Shown here in pieces: positions 34,028-44,043 of a stretch of 64,000 nucleotides of DNA. A model generated the notes under the pieces. That model saw nothing but the letters and a program-made list of their open reading frames with translations, was not told the origin of the DNA and did not search any database. The stretch is from NCBI GenBank assembly GCA_036784855.1, contig JAZDSV010000009.1:353001-417000 (forward strand), given 5' to 3'. Both the position numbers and the translations under genes were made by a program. This DNA comes from Aphelidium insulamus. Its lineage: Eukaryota; Aphelidiomycota; Aphelidea; Aphelidiaceae. Numbering within the stretch: position 1 is the stretch's first letter; each line of letters starts with the position of its first letter.

Positions 34028-34528
34028 TCAGGAGCGGTTGTTCGCTCTAACGTCGTAGAGTTTCAGCTTGTAGTACTTATAAGTTTTGCGTTTCACGGGT
34101 TTGCAAGTGCTTCCAATACCCATCCACCCCTTGCTTTGGGCACAAACTTTTGCTTTCACGTCCGTCCACTTACCATTCCTCAGTACGTGCGATTTCCAGC
34201 TTGTTTTTTCCTGCCCCGTTGTCTCGACGAACGGGGTGCCATCAATACCATAGCAAGTGGTTTTGGAGTAAAATGGACCGCCACCTGGGACCACCAGTTC
34301 GAAGTACGACGCATATCCACCTTTTACTTGCTCGACGTAGCAATGATTTGCGTCTTTGCCGCATGGTAATCTTCTGCGTTGAGTCTTTCCCGTCTTCTGG
34401 CCTGTATGAAGAAATAGAGAGAACGGAGCGTCTTTCTTGGAGCGCACGTATATATTGCACTCAATTATGTTTGCGTACACCATGGAAAGCATTGCCATCA
34501 GAAACACGAGAACGGTAAGCGATTTCAT
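34028..34528 (-). CDS. Small secreted protein B, paralogue of A
   Basis: 166 residues from ATG 34528, starting MKSLTVLVFLMAMLSMVYA, a textbook signal peptide. The mature protein has CNIYVRS, LPCGKDANHCYVEQ, YASYFELV, GPFYSKTTC, KVCAQ and STCKP, so about seven Cys, and a strongly basic Lys/Tyr-rich end. It aligns in outline with protein A (SYFEL to HYFEL, PFYSKTTC to PFYAITTC). The frame is open upstream to 34618, but the 34528 methionine is the one that gives a signal peptide. Function unknown. Effector, antimicrobial or cell-wall roles are possible but not shown by the sequence. Confidence 0.78.
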   Translation of the reverse strand: MKSLTVLVFLMAMLSMVYANIIECNIYVRSKKDAPFSLFLHTGQKTGKTQRRRLPCGKDANHCYVEQVKGGYASYFELVVPGGGPFYSKTTCYGIDGTPFVETTGQEKTSWKSHVLRNGKWTDVKAKVCAQSKGWMGIGSTCKPVKRKTYKYYKLKLYDVRANNRS

Positions 34529-34655
34529 GTTGAATTGTCTAATTGAAACGAAAGAGAACAGCGTGCGGAAGGATGGTGGTTGCACAAGTAAGCCAGCTTG
34601 TACCACCGAAGGGCCCAATCGAGAAATAGCAAGTCACATGCAGATAATCTCGCCC

Positions 34656-34662
34656 AAAAAAA
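34656..34662 (-). terminator. RNA polymerase III oligo-T terminator of tRNA-Cys
   Basis: Seven consecutive A residues on the plus strand, directly abutting the 3' end of the tRNA on the minus strand. Confidence 0.85.
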
Positions 34663-34733
34663 GGACCAACTGAGATTTGAACTCAGGACCTACCGCTCTG
34701 CAGGCGGTTGCTCTACCGCTGAGCTATTAGTCC
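34663..34733 (-). tRNA. tRNA-Cys(GCA): tRNA-Cys (anticodon GCA)
   Basis: A 71-nt cloverleaf reads on the minus strand: 7-bp acceptor (GGACTAA pairs with TTGGTCC with one G-T pair), D stem GCTC/GAGC, anticodon stem ACCGC/GCGGT with loop CTGCAGA and anticodon GCA, a 5-nt variable loop, and T stem CTGAG/CTCAG with loop TTCAAAT. No intron and no encoded CCA. Seven T residues right after it (34656-34662) form the Pol III terminator. Confidence 0.95.
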
Positions 34734-34839
34734 GATTGGAGTGGCCAGTGATTATAAGGAATACAATCAATCTAGGTCCAAAATAGTGGCCATACACAAC
34801 AGACTCACACAGACACACATAAAGTACCGAGAGAAACAC

Positions 34840-37800
34840 ATGGCCGCACTTGGACGTCTGAGCATCATCCGCAAGGATGGGAGCCGCGGCGACAACCCAT
34901 TCCCCATCACACAGCACCAGCTCCTGTTTGGCCGGTCCGTATCGATGTTGTGCCTGATGTTGACGATAACTGACTGACTGTCGCAACAGGGACTTTGAGT
35001 GCGCCATCCGTATCCAGTTGCACGGCGTGCTGCCCCGGCATGCAGCCATCACATTCGATGACACTGCGCCCAGTGTGCCACCGGTGAGTGCGGGAGGCGT
35101 GATTGTGTGTGCTCACATGGCACCCACCGATAGCATGCCTGGCTTGAGAATTATGGCCCTGACGGCAGTGTGACAGTGCTAACGGTGGAAAAGGCCTCAG
35201 ACGAAGGCGATCTTATAGCATCTATAGGTGAACACGGCCGCCACCTACTCGGGCATGGGGACGTTGTGACTGTGGCCGGGCGATCGTTTGTGTTTGAGTA
35301 CGACAAGGCACCTGCCGCCACTGAAACTGTAGTCGAGAGTGCCGCACCTAGTGTGAGTGGTGCTGTGTATATGTCTGCCACTTGTATCTCATTTGCCCAG
35401 GCCTCGATTGCGACTGTTACGGCGGAGGCCACCGTTGATGCAGTGTCCGATGTAATGGAGGCTGTGGTGACCACTGCAACAACAAGTATCCTGCTGGCAA
35501 CAAATTCCGCCGCCAGCCGTTCCATTACACCAGTGTCGGTAGCAGCCATGGCGCCCACCGAAGAGTGCTTGCTGTTTTCGCCGCGCAAGACTCCCGTCAG
35601 CGCAGCCAAGCAGCCGGTCTTGGTGCCGGTGCCCGCTCCCGATATATTGTCTCCACGCAAGTCGGTCCAGCGTCGCGCTGCAGCCGCCATGACGGACCCG
35701 CGCAAGATGGCATCGGAGATGAACAGTGGCGGCAATGATGCAAAGTCAAAGTCGGTTCCGGCGTCCCCGACACCGCTGACGGCTGCAGTGTCGCCGTCCA
35801 AGTGGCAAATCAAGTCGCCCACTCGGCGCGGATCTTTGTTTGCCGAGAAGCATGGGGTGGATGATAATAATGATAATAATTTATCGGTGCCCAAGATGGC
35901 GTCGCTGATTTCTGAGGCAGAGCCCGAAGAGGTGCCCAAGATGGCATCCAAGATGGCATCTTTCAAGTCTCCGACAGCTTTTGGAGAGGCGCCCGCAGTC
36001 GCCACGGACACGCCAAAGACCTCGGCAATTATGCGCAACCTGGACCTGTTTGCCAAGAATGCCAAGCCACACCCGGCCGGAGTTGTTATGACGGCTTCTG
36101 CGGCGAAAGCGGCAAAGTAGCCTCTAAACTGCGCACTCCAACCAGAACACTCGCTGAAAAGAAAGTGGTTGCACAGTCCGCCACTCGACCGGTGAATAAG
36201 CGGCTGCTGGCTGTCGATGCAGCTGTGCCCAAGCGACGACAGACATTGACACCGGGGCGGCGCAGCGGCACTAGCAAGACAAGTGGTGCCATGGACACCA
36301 TTCAGTCGCCGCGAAAGTCTGTTTCATTTGGCCCAGCGCTCAGTCCCGAAATTTTTGACGGCGAGCGCCCGCCTGCCGAACCAGTGCGTCGCGGCACACC
36401 TACCCGCGCTCTGCAACAGTCTGCAGACATTGACATGGATGGAGTGGGTAACGATCAAGCAACGGTGTCGCAAGTACGGCAGAGCGATCCCGGCTTGCTG
36501 AAGGGACTGTTGAAACGGCAAAACGAGCGTCAAAGCTCTAGTGAAGATTCAGCGCAGGATTTTGGCAGTGACTTGCAGACGCCGCGCCGACAGGACGACT
36601 GGATGCTAACCACCTCGGACAACCTGGCCGGTGTCGATCAATTGATGGCAACGCCCACGCCACTGTTGCAAATGGTCGATGCCAAAAATGCTGACGATGC
36701 AAAGTGCGACACTGACGACACCGAAGATGTGGAGGAACTGATTGCGGACGAGATTCCTTCGAAGAAGTCCCCGGTACGCGCAAGACGCGCTCCGGCTACA
36801 AGTGGCCGATACTCACTTGCTGCTGCTACTCGATCGGCGCCACATGGCAGCATCAACGCGGATAACGACGTGGACGTGGGGCACTTGGCGCATCTGGTCA
36901 GTCCGCCGCGGCGTCAGAGACGTTCTGGCGGGCGCCGTGCCACCGCACCGATTGCCATGCCGCCACTTGCTCCTGCCGACAGTGAGCCCGACGATGATTC
37001 AATGACGGGAAAATCCATTGCAGTCACTGCTGAGGTATGCTTATGATCAACAATGATCTCTTGTTGACTACTTCAGGCAAAGTCGCCCAAGGAGAAATTA
37101 GCGCTGGAAATGGAATCCCAAACAACAATTTCCCAGGCGGGCACGCCTCAGTCAAAGTTGTCAGAGGGTTTTGATTTGCAGAAAAGCACACCGGTGCCGA
37201 ACTCAGTCGAAAAATTCAACATCTCCCATGTGATTCCGCAGATGAGCACACCGCAGGCAACAACAGTGTTCCACGCCGAGACTCCGGAGTTTAATAGTTC
37301 ATCTCAGACAGCCAAGACTCCAATGTCGAGTGCTGAGACGCTGCACGATATTGTCGCACAAGCAGAAAAGACGCCGTGCAAGTCCTCTCCGCTGAAGCAC
37401 TTGCCCATCGTCGAGACATTTAGTGCTCTAGCAGAAAAAACACCGTGCAAGTCTTCCCCGCCGAAGAATGATTTCGCCACGCCGAGCGACATGCTTATGG
37501 ATGCCGGTATTGCGGAAACCGAAGATATATCGGGATCTTTAACCATGGCAACCAAGAAGAACGATGATATCACTGGCTACACGCCCGCCGAGCAGTACTT
37601 GTCGGCTCTGCGGCAACTGTTCAAATCGCCAAAGTCGCAGCCGGAAACTTTGTACGACGGCCTGGCAGCTCTGATGAAGACCCCGCTGGTTGCGAGTCTT
37701 CAAGCGGCCCAGAAGTCAGATATGGACGATATTGTTGACACCGTCAACGACACCAATGAGGAAAACGTGGTCACGACAACTCGTCGCCAGAGCACCGTGC

Positions 37801-39104
37801 TAACATCGTCGGCACATGATGGTGACCAGTCCATATCGGCGATTTCCACCACGACCACTGTGACCACCACTGTGATGGACGTGGAGGCGGATGGCGAGGA
37901 CGCCGTGGTTGGCCAAGTTGGCGGTGTTGCAAGTTTCCCATCGCCGCCATCGATTGGACATCGCCCCCGCCACGCTCCCGCAGTCGGCGACGAGAACCTG
38001 CCGCCGGTTCAGATGTCACCCAGCCAGGAACATGTGCGACGCCTGGCCGCGCTGAAAGCCGATAATGATGACATGTCGACAAACGCCGCTGGGGATAAGG
38101 CCGGAACGTTTCATGCCGCCGAAGAGATGGCGGTGCGCGACGATGATGCTCAAATTCCCGCCAAGCCGAAGCGTGGGCGAAAAGCAGCGGCAAGTGTGGC
38201 AGCCTCAGCTGTTGATATGGCGTCTTCATCCGAAAAATCGGGGAAACGTACGGCAAAAACTGTCGAAAACGACGTTGACACTACAGTGTCGGCATCTCGT
38301 CCTCGCCGTGGCGTGCGATCCGCACCAGTTGCCGAGGAAAAGAGCGTTGTTACTACGGATGAGGCTGCCGTCACAGTGACTCGAAGTGGCCGCCGTACCA
38401 AGAAAGTCGAAGCAGAGGTGTCAGATGTTTTCGTTACTCATTCTACACGCCGCGGCCGTTCGCAAAATACGGAGGAGACCGTGGTTGCCGACAAAGTCGA
38501 TGCAGAGCAAGTTGATGAGCCAGTGTCACGTGGTCGCGCATCAAGAAAGGCTGCCACGAATGATGCGGAGAAACCCGTAGCACGCCGCGGCCGCCCATCC
38601 AAGAATAAGGCGCCGGCAGAAGTGACTGAGCCGATTGCGGAACAAGCAGCGCATCAAGTTCGACCGACACGCCGAGCTGGCGCCAAAGAGAAGGTGGTGG
38701 AAATTGTTCAAAGCACTGAAGCCCCAACTGCACCGTCACGATCTACTCGTGGTCGAAAAGCCAAGAAAGCTGCAGACGCACAGACAGACAAGGGTAAAGC
38801 GGTTGTAGCAGCCAGCGTCTCAACTGCACGTACCAGGCGCACCGCAACGCAAAACAAAAAAGAAAAGACCGCAACTGAAGAAGAGCCGGCTGTTGAAGCA
38901 GCACCGGCCGCCCGCCCCAAACAAAAGACCGCAGCGACTCGCAAAAAGGCTGTCGGTGACAAGGCGGAAACTGTTTCCAAGGTAGATGTTTCCAAGGTAG
39001 AGGAAGAGGAAGTGACAGTGGGCAAAACAAGAGCCAAGAAGCGTGCCGCGGCCGCCGCAGAGACGGCGCCTCCTGCCAAGCGCTCGCTGCGCAGCCGCGC
39101 GTAG
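34840..39104 (+). CDS. Ki-67/RepoMan-like protein: FHA domain plus PP1-docking motif
   Basis: Exons: 34840-34934, 34990-35083, 35134 to about 36120, about 36121-37034 and 37077-39104; about 1,370 residues. Residues 1 to about 100 form an FHA domain (MAALGRLSIIRKDGSRGDNP, LLFGRDFECAIRIQLHGVLP, RHAAITF, NYGPDGS, GHGDVVTVAGRSFVFEYD), closest to the Ki-67 FHA. At 36312-36400 is RKSVSFGPALSPEIFD, then PP and RRGTPTR, matching the KiR-type PP1-docking motif of Ki-67 and RepoMan. The rest is disordered, rich in S/TP sites, with repeated AEKTPCKSSPPK units and AT-hook-like RRGRP. The basic C-terminus may bind chromatin. A reading-frame step at about 36080-36120 has no intron that fits. Confidence 0.8.
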
Positions 39105-39230
39105 AGAATCGACGTGGAACCCTGTGCCGTTGTAGTTATATCAGTGTAAATAAATGTACTTTCTGTAAAGAAACGAAAAGGATATTTCTTATAATTATCA
39201 CATTTGTAGTCCCATTAAAAAGAACGGAGA

Positions 39231-40809
39231 CTACGCCGTAGCACCGCCGGCCTCCTTGCTGGAGAGTAGCGCCGACTTGGCCGACGTCTTTATGAGGGCA
39301 CGCCGTGATATTCCGCGCGCATCAAAGTACACCACCACAAGGTCTCCAGCAGCACCAACCGCATCTGCCACAACCTCGCCCAGCTCCGCGCCGTATCTGA
39401 AGGTGTACATAATTAGGACAATTGTGGTGGTGATGATTAGATACCTGTGCGTTACGAGTTCCACGGTTGCTTGTCCAGATTGCGCACCGACAAGCCGAAC
39501 ACTCTGCTCCACTCCGTCCAGTATATTTCCAGCCGCGATCAGGGACTTGGCCAGCACATAGCGAGTGTCAGACATGGTCGCCTGGGAGTCTACACCGTGA
39601 CATAATTGTCTTTCAACGCATGATATAATATATATATATATACCTGAACCACCAACGGCACGACCAAGAGTACCGGCCACGCGCTCCACGGCAGACAGAA
39701 TGGCACGGGCGAGGAAGGAAGTGGTAGTGGCAATGGCGTGGGTGTACGATCGCATGTTTTTGATCTTTTTCTTCCACGACACTCCGACAACAACCGGTGC
39801 AGCTAGCGGCGTCACCTTTTCCTTCATCGATGCCGCATTTCTATGCATGTGAACTCATTACAGATCAAATTCAATTGTATATACTTGGCAATGGCGCCAC
39901 TGAGCTTCTCTGCCTGCGACAGCATTGTTTTGGACACGGCCTCACTGCCAGCCAAGATCACATCGACGCCGTAGCGTAGCCGAGACGTTGGTTGCTATGT
40001 ATGAATGGTAAATGCGAGTAGTAAAGAATATAAACGCTCGATGTTACCGACGTGGCTTGCCCACCAGCTACTGCCTGTAGATATCAGTATAATATACTCA
40101 TATGCGTTTGTCCGTACCTTGACATCAGCCACATCCAGCACCACTGGAACATTCTTGGCGCTGGTGTCCAGTACAGTGTCGGAAGGCGCGGTAATTCCCG
40201 GCAGCAAGGCCATCACTTCACCCTAAACAATTAGTTACAATATCTTATATGTAGAATTGTACCGTGGAGCGGTTAACAAGGGCGGCCTGGTTGCGCATCT
40301 CGGACAGCTCAAACACCACATAATAAGCCAGCAGTTCCTCGAAAGCAGTGCGGCCCGCCGAGTCGTCCCTGCGCCCACGTTATAGTTAAAAGACATACAT
40401 GTATACACACGAATGTATATACGCACCGAGACAGCTCCAGCTGGTACATGACGCGGTCCACCGGCACTGGAATCAGATATGCGCACTCGCCCTGCTTGTA
40501 CACCACTTGCTGCGGCACCAGCGCTATATTGATATCCCGCACAGAAAGCATTGGCTACACGCACACCACCGCTGCAGTCAGCACCGCACGCGCACACACA
40601 GCAAAGAACGAGTACATGGCACGTGCCAGGAACTTTATCTGCCCGTTATCTGCGTCCCGTATGGAGAGACGTAGCACGGCGATGGTGGCACCGGGCCCGG
40701 CCACAGTGTCCTGTACGCCATCGACAATGCGCGTCAGTGTGGCGGGCGATAGTTGCAGCAGCTGGTCCGTGCTGTCCACGCGGGTTCCGTCAACGATTTC
40801 CTCGGGCAT
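39231..40809 (-). CDS. Senescence-domain (spartin-like) protein
   Basis: The ATG at 40809 begins MPEEIVDGTRVDSTDQLLQL. An N-terminal domain (LRLSIRDADNGQIKFLARAM; PMLSVRDINIALVPQQVVY; YLIPVPVDRVMYQLEL) precedes the C-terminal senescence domain. That domain has DVILAGSEAVSKTMLSQAEK, a hydrophobic HAIATTTSFLARAILSAVER, LIAAGNILDGVEQSVRLVGA, and GAELGEVVADAVGAAGDLVV. This is the Gly/Ala-rich helical pattern of spartin/ERD7-type proteins, which associate with lipid droplets and mitochondria. Seven or so exons with introns of about 45-95 bp, one containing a TA microsatellite near 39627-39642. Stop TAG at 39231-39233. Confidence 0.75.
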
Positions 40810-41394
40810 GATTTAACTGGGTGCGTGCGGAGTGACTGATTGTGCGGCTGAAGTCCACGTCAGTCATACCTATTGAGGGCTGACACGAAGAATGTTTTAC
40901 AGGTGACTTTCCTTATCGTACCGGAAACGATGGCCACCCAATGAGAGTGTATTTCACGCCGCAAATTAGAGCATGGTGTCATTGCAAAATACACACGTAC
41001 CTCGTGAACTTGCGACTAGCCCCAATGAGGTTCTAGTGTCGTCACTACGGTGTACTGTGGCTAATCTGTGCATGCCGACACTTTCTCATTCCCTACAATG
41101 ATAAATCTATCTATGAAGTTGAATCGCTGCATCAGTCTGCATGATTCTTATAGATTAGTAGGTCAGTGCATCACTCATATCCTTGTTTCATCATTACGGC
41201 GGTGCACTTTGACTATGCTGTGCTGCTGTATTGCTGATCCTGTTCTAAGCGCTCGTGCATCAAACGTGCGGCCGAATTCCTTAAGTTATCAGCAGGACAC
41301 TAGTCGCCGCCAACATGTCCCAATTAAGCAGCATAGTTTGTGTGTGACAAGCAACAATGCTGCCGTCCACGCAAAGTTGCTGGTAACACACTCT
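40810..41394. other. Intergenic region, nothing recognised
   Basis: Upstream of the senescence-domain gene. A 139-codon plus-strand frame crossing this area has no domain, no repeats and odd composition, and was not called. Confidence 0.4.
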
Positions 41395-41700
41395 GTTACT
41401 TGTCGGCGTAAAAGCAGTGCACCATCTTCGGACCTGTCCATGCACTCTTGTTCCGTGTCAAAGCCGCCATACAGTACTTGCGGATAGTTATGGATAGCAC
41501 AATAACAGCGAGATTGGCAATCATCATGGACACACGATATGGCCAAGGCACCCCAAATTTAAATAGGAGTACGACCTGTAGCGGGATACATAGAGCGGCA
41601 GCTATTGTCACCTTGAAATTCGACAATCACCGCAGCAGCTAATCATGGTCACGGCTACCAAGTATCCCAGCTTTGGCGTGGGGGCTCCATGTACTTGCGA
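41395..41700 (-). pseudogene. Decayed copy of the 42.1-42.4 kb small membrane protein gene
   Basis: Read on the minus strand, three adjacent frames give pieces that align with the intact neighbour: KLGYLVAVTMISCCG against ELGCLYIVVVFISCCG, then after a frame change VTIAAALCIPLQVVLLFKFG against VCAIAAALCTLLQALLLF. The pieces cannot be joined by a sensible intron, and stops occur between them. Most likely a tandem duplicate that has decayed. Confidence 0.5.
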
Positions 41701-41750
41701 AGGGCGGCGGTCAGTTCATCCGCAACGCTAGTCATCCTGCTGTAGCGAAG

Positions 41751-41810
41751 CTGATGACAGATGTGCTGGTGACAGATGTGCTGATGACAGATGTGCTGGT
41801 GACAGATGAG
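41751..41810. repeat. 15-bp tandem repeat, four units
   Basis: Four units of CTGATGACAGATGTG/CTGGTGACAGATGTG alternate at one position, so there is a 30-bp higher-order period; the last unit ends GATGAG. The array keeps a frame coding LMTDVLVTD repeats on the plus strand, within a 70-codon frame that I do not otherwise recognise. Confidence 0.85.
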
Positions 41811-42089
41811 CTAGCAAAACGGCCCAGGACATTGATTGTTTTTTTTCCTATATGTATGTACGGCAAAGGACGATCGATATAAACGCGCTGTTATACGCGC
41901 CCGCGAAATGTGGCATTTTCGCTCACTAATGAAGCAATTGTTCAGACCCTGCAAAGTATAGTGCTTGGCGCAGAACTGGGTGGCTTATTGTTGGGCGGCT
42001 GCGTTGCCCCTTCTCGGCCTTGGATAAGTGGCATACTTGCGGGCAGCGCGGCGGCGGCTATGCAGGGCCCTGCCGTGATGGCCGGTGGC

Positions 42090-42419
42090 TTAGATACCGT
42101 GCTGCAGTCTCTGGCATGGGAGTGTTGCGGTTGGGTTGTTAAGTGCGGAGGTGGGCGCGTCGACACATGTGGACAACTGGTACATAAATTTGAAAATTAA
42201 AGGCCTGGACACCCCGTATATAAATAAAAGCAATGCCTGTAGCAGCGTGCACAGAGCGGCCGCTATTGCGCACACAATGATTGTGTCTGTCAGACCGCCA
42301 ATAACACCGCAACAGCTAATAAAGACCACCACAATATACAGACATCCAAGCTCGTTGCGAGCAAAGAACATGCGAAAAGCGCCAATGCAGTCACCGTCAC
42401 AATTAAAATTGCTGCTCAT
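42090..42419 (-). CDS. Small membrane protein, unknown
   Basis: A 109-residue frame from ATG 42419 with two adjacent hydrophobic segments: LYIVVVFISCCGVIGGL and TIIVCAIAAALCTLLQALLL. The N-terminus has two Cys in a short acidic stretch (NCDGDC). The tail is less conserved in appearance and may instead be spliced further. A degenerate paralogue lies about 700 bp downstream on the same strand. The pair of membrane segments and paralogy support it being real; the family is unknown. Confidence 0.45.
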   Translation of the reverse strand: MSSNFNCDGDCIGAFRMFFARNELGCLYIVVVFISCCGVIGGLTDTIIVCAIAAALCTLLQALLLFIYGVSRPLIFKFMYQLSTCVDAPTSALNNPTATLPCQRLQHGI

Positions 42420-42849
42420 TATTTAGTATTTAGTGTTAAAGCAGTGAGAGTTTGCGTACTATTTTTGCTACACTGTGTATTGAGTGATTGGCTGATGTGA
42501 ACCATTGGTTATTATGTGTCTACCAACTTGCATTGCTATGTAGATGTGGTTTCTCATGTCCACACTAATACAGATCGCTGTGGAGTGGCTATTTGCACCA
42601 TACTGACGCGATTACGCATTACGCGCGCTTGGGTTGGCAGTATTATTTAAAACCAATGTGCATACTACATATTGCCCAAATGTCCTTTGCATTGGACATA
42701 TTACCCTGTGATATGATAGTGTCAAGTGTCTGCTACATATGTACATATGTAAAAATATTCCTTTTTATCGCCATTTTTGAATATGGCTTCAATATGGCTT
42801 AATACAGTGACCTTTCAGATTCAATTGACGCCACACAATGCCACCGTCA
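42420..42849. other. Intergenic region upstream of NDUFA2
   Basis: 430 bp between divergent genes. AT-rich with no convincing ORF. A palindromic ACATATGTACATATGTA stretch near 42736-42752 is the only obvious pattern. Confidence 0.4.
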
Positions 42850-43242
42850 ATGTGGTCCGCGCTGGCGTCCACCGCCCCCAATGCCGTCCACGAAATCCGT
42901 CTCCACCTGTGCCAGACGTCACCGGCGGCACAGGGCTTGCGGTATGTATGGCAACGTATGCCATAATGAATGCTGATGTGCCCTCCCACTCACTCACTTA
43001 TCACCAACCTGGCCAGCTCCTTTGTGCACAGCCAGTACCTGGCGATGAAGCAGGCCAACCCGCAGCTGCCGGTGCTGGTGCGCGAGTGCTCCGGCGTGCA
43101 GACACGGGCGTTTGTGCGGTACGGCGGCGGCGTGGAGAAGAAGATTGTGCTGGACGGGTTGACGGAGGCGCAGGTCACGGAGGCTTTGAAGCGCGCTATC
43201 GTGAGCGGCGGTCCATCGCCTGCCGCGTCTGCCAAGCCGTAG
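42850..43242 (+). CDS. NDUFA2: Complex I subunit NDUFA2 (B8)
   Basis: Accessory subunit of mitochondrial NADH:ubiquinone oxidoreductase with a thioredoxin-like L51/S25/CI-B8 fold. Exons 42850-42941 and 43017-43242 give 105 residues. The start MWSALASTAPNAVHEIRLHL leads into CQTSPAAQGLRSFVHSQYLA, then QANPQLPVLVRECSGVQTRA and the Gly-rich RYGGGVEKK, as in the family, plus a short Ala/Pro/Ser tail. The intron is 75 bp with a GTATGT donor and splits an Arg codon. Its presence shows that this organism has a canonical mitochondrial complex I. Confidence 0.92.
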
Positions 43243-44043
43243 CACTCATACATAGACTACACTATGATGTCTATATGTATATACGCAGAGTTATTTGTGC
43301 GCTTCATACATCGCCGCATGGTGTCTACGTTGTTGAGGTGGCTGCGGCATGCTGTAAAGAATCCTCTGCGCTGGCTCTCTGTGTTTATGTGATACTTAGT
43401 TATGTGGTGATGTATTGCTGGGTGTGACCCGGAGACACTTTGTGTTGTTACAGGGACTAATATGTATGGATGGATGCGAGTGACGCTGTGATAATGATTG
43501 GTGTGTTCAATATTTAACACCAATGGGCAACCAATGGTTCAACGTCGGTTAGATACGTTTCATGAATAAATCAAATCAATCAATTATCACAGAGTCACTG
43601 AACTGAATGCATTGTACAAGTAAGTAATCGTGTCAACTGAATGCGTTGTATTCAGTTGACAGGATTACCTGGTGCCACTACATACTATACGAAATTCCCT
43701 ACTTTCGCACGCAATATCACATTGGTTATGCAGTGTGCCCTCACATCAAAGTAATAGGATTCATTTGTTGCTCATCCGGTTTCCATTGACACACAAACAC
43801 AATATGATTGACCGAGGGGCCTTGAGGGGCCGATGTCGACGACGATACAGCTTCCGTCAGTATTCAGCGAGCGTGGCACCGACTCCCGTGTCATTCGATA
43901 AGAAGTCAGACACCTGCTGTACGAAAGAGGAATTCTGATATGTACATAGCATTATGTCATAGGTAATTAGACAACAGGTGTTGGTCTGTGCTAAGTGAGC
44001 ACAGATCTCAGATTCACAGTGACGTCACAATTCAAACTAAATA
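43243..44043. other. Intergenic region between NDUFA2 and the ABCC gene
   Basis: 801 bp holding NDUFA2 3' sequences and the ABCC promoter. It includes a perfect 12-bp inverted repeat at 43631-43661 and a related near-copy of one arm around 43606-43618. No gene recognised. Confidence 0.5.
43631..43661. repeat. Perfect 12-bp inverted repeat with 7-nt loop
   Basis: TGTCAACTGAAT (43631-43642) and its exact reverse complement ATTCAGTTGACA (43650-43661) flank GCGTTGT. The arm plus loop also resembles AACTGAATGCATTGTA just upstream, so the hairpin seems built from a local direct repeat. It could be a dimeric protein site or an RNA hairpin. Confidence 0.85.

Noticed and set aside
35151-36065. 304-codon open frame on the minus strand, Ala/Thr/Ser-rich
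   Set aside because: It is antisense to the disordered part of the Ki-67-like exon, has no domain, and its composition is explained by the codon bias of the sense strand.
41068-41487. 139-codon plus-strand frame
   Set aside because: Overlaps the decayed membrane-protein copy in antisense and shows no conserved pattern.
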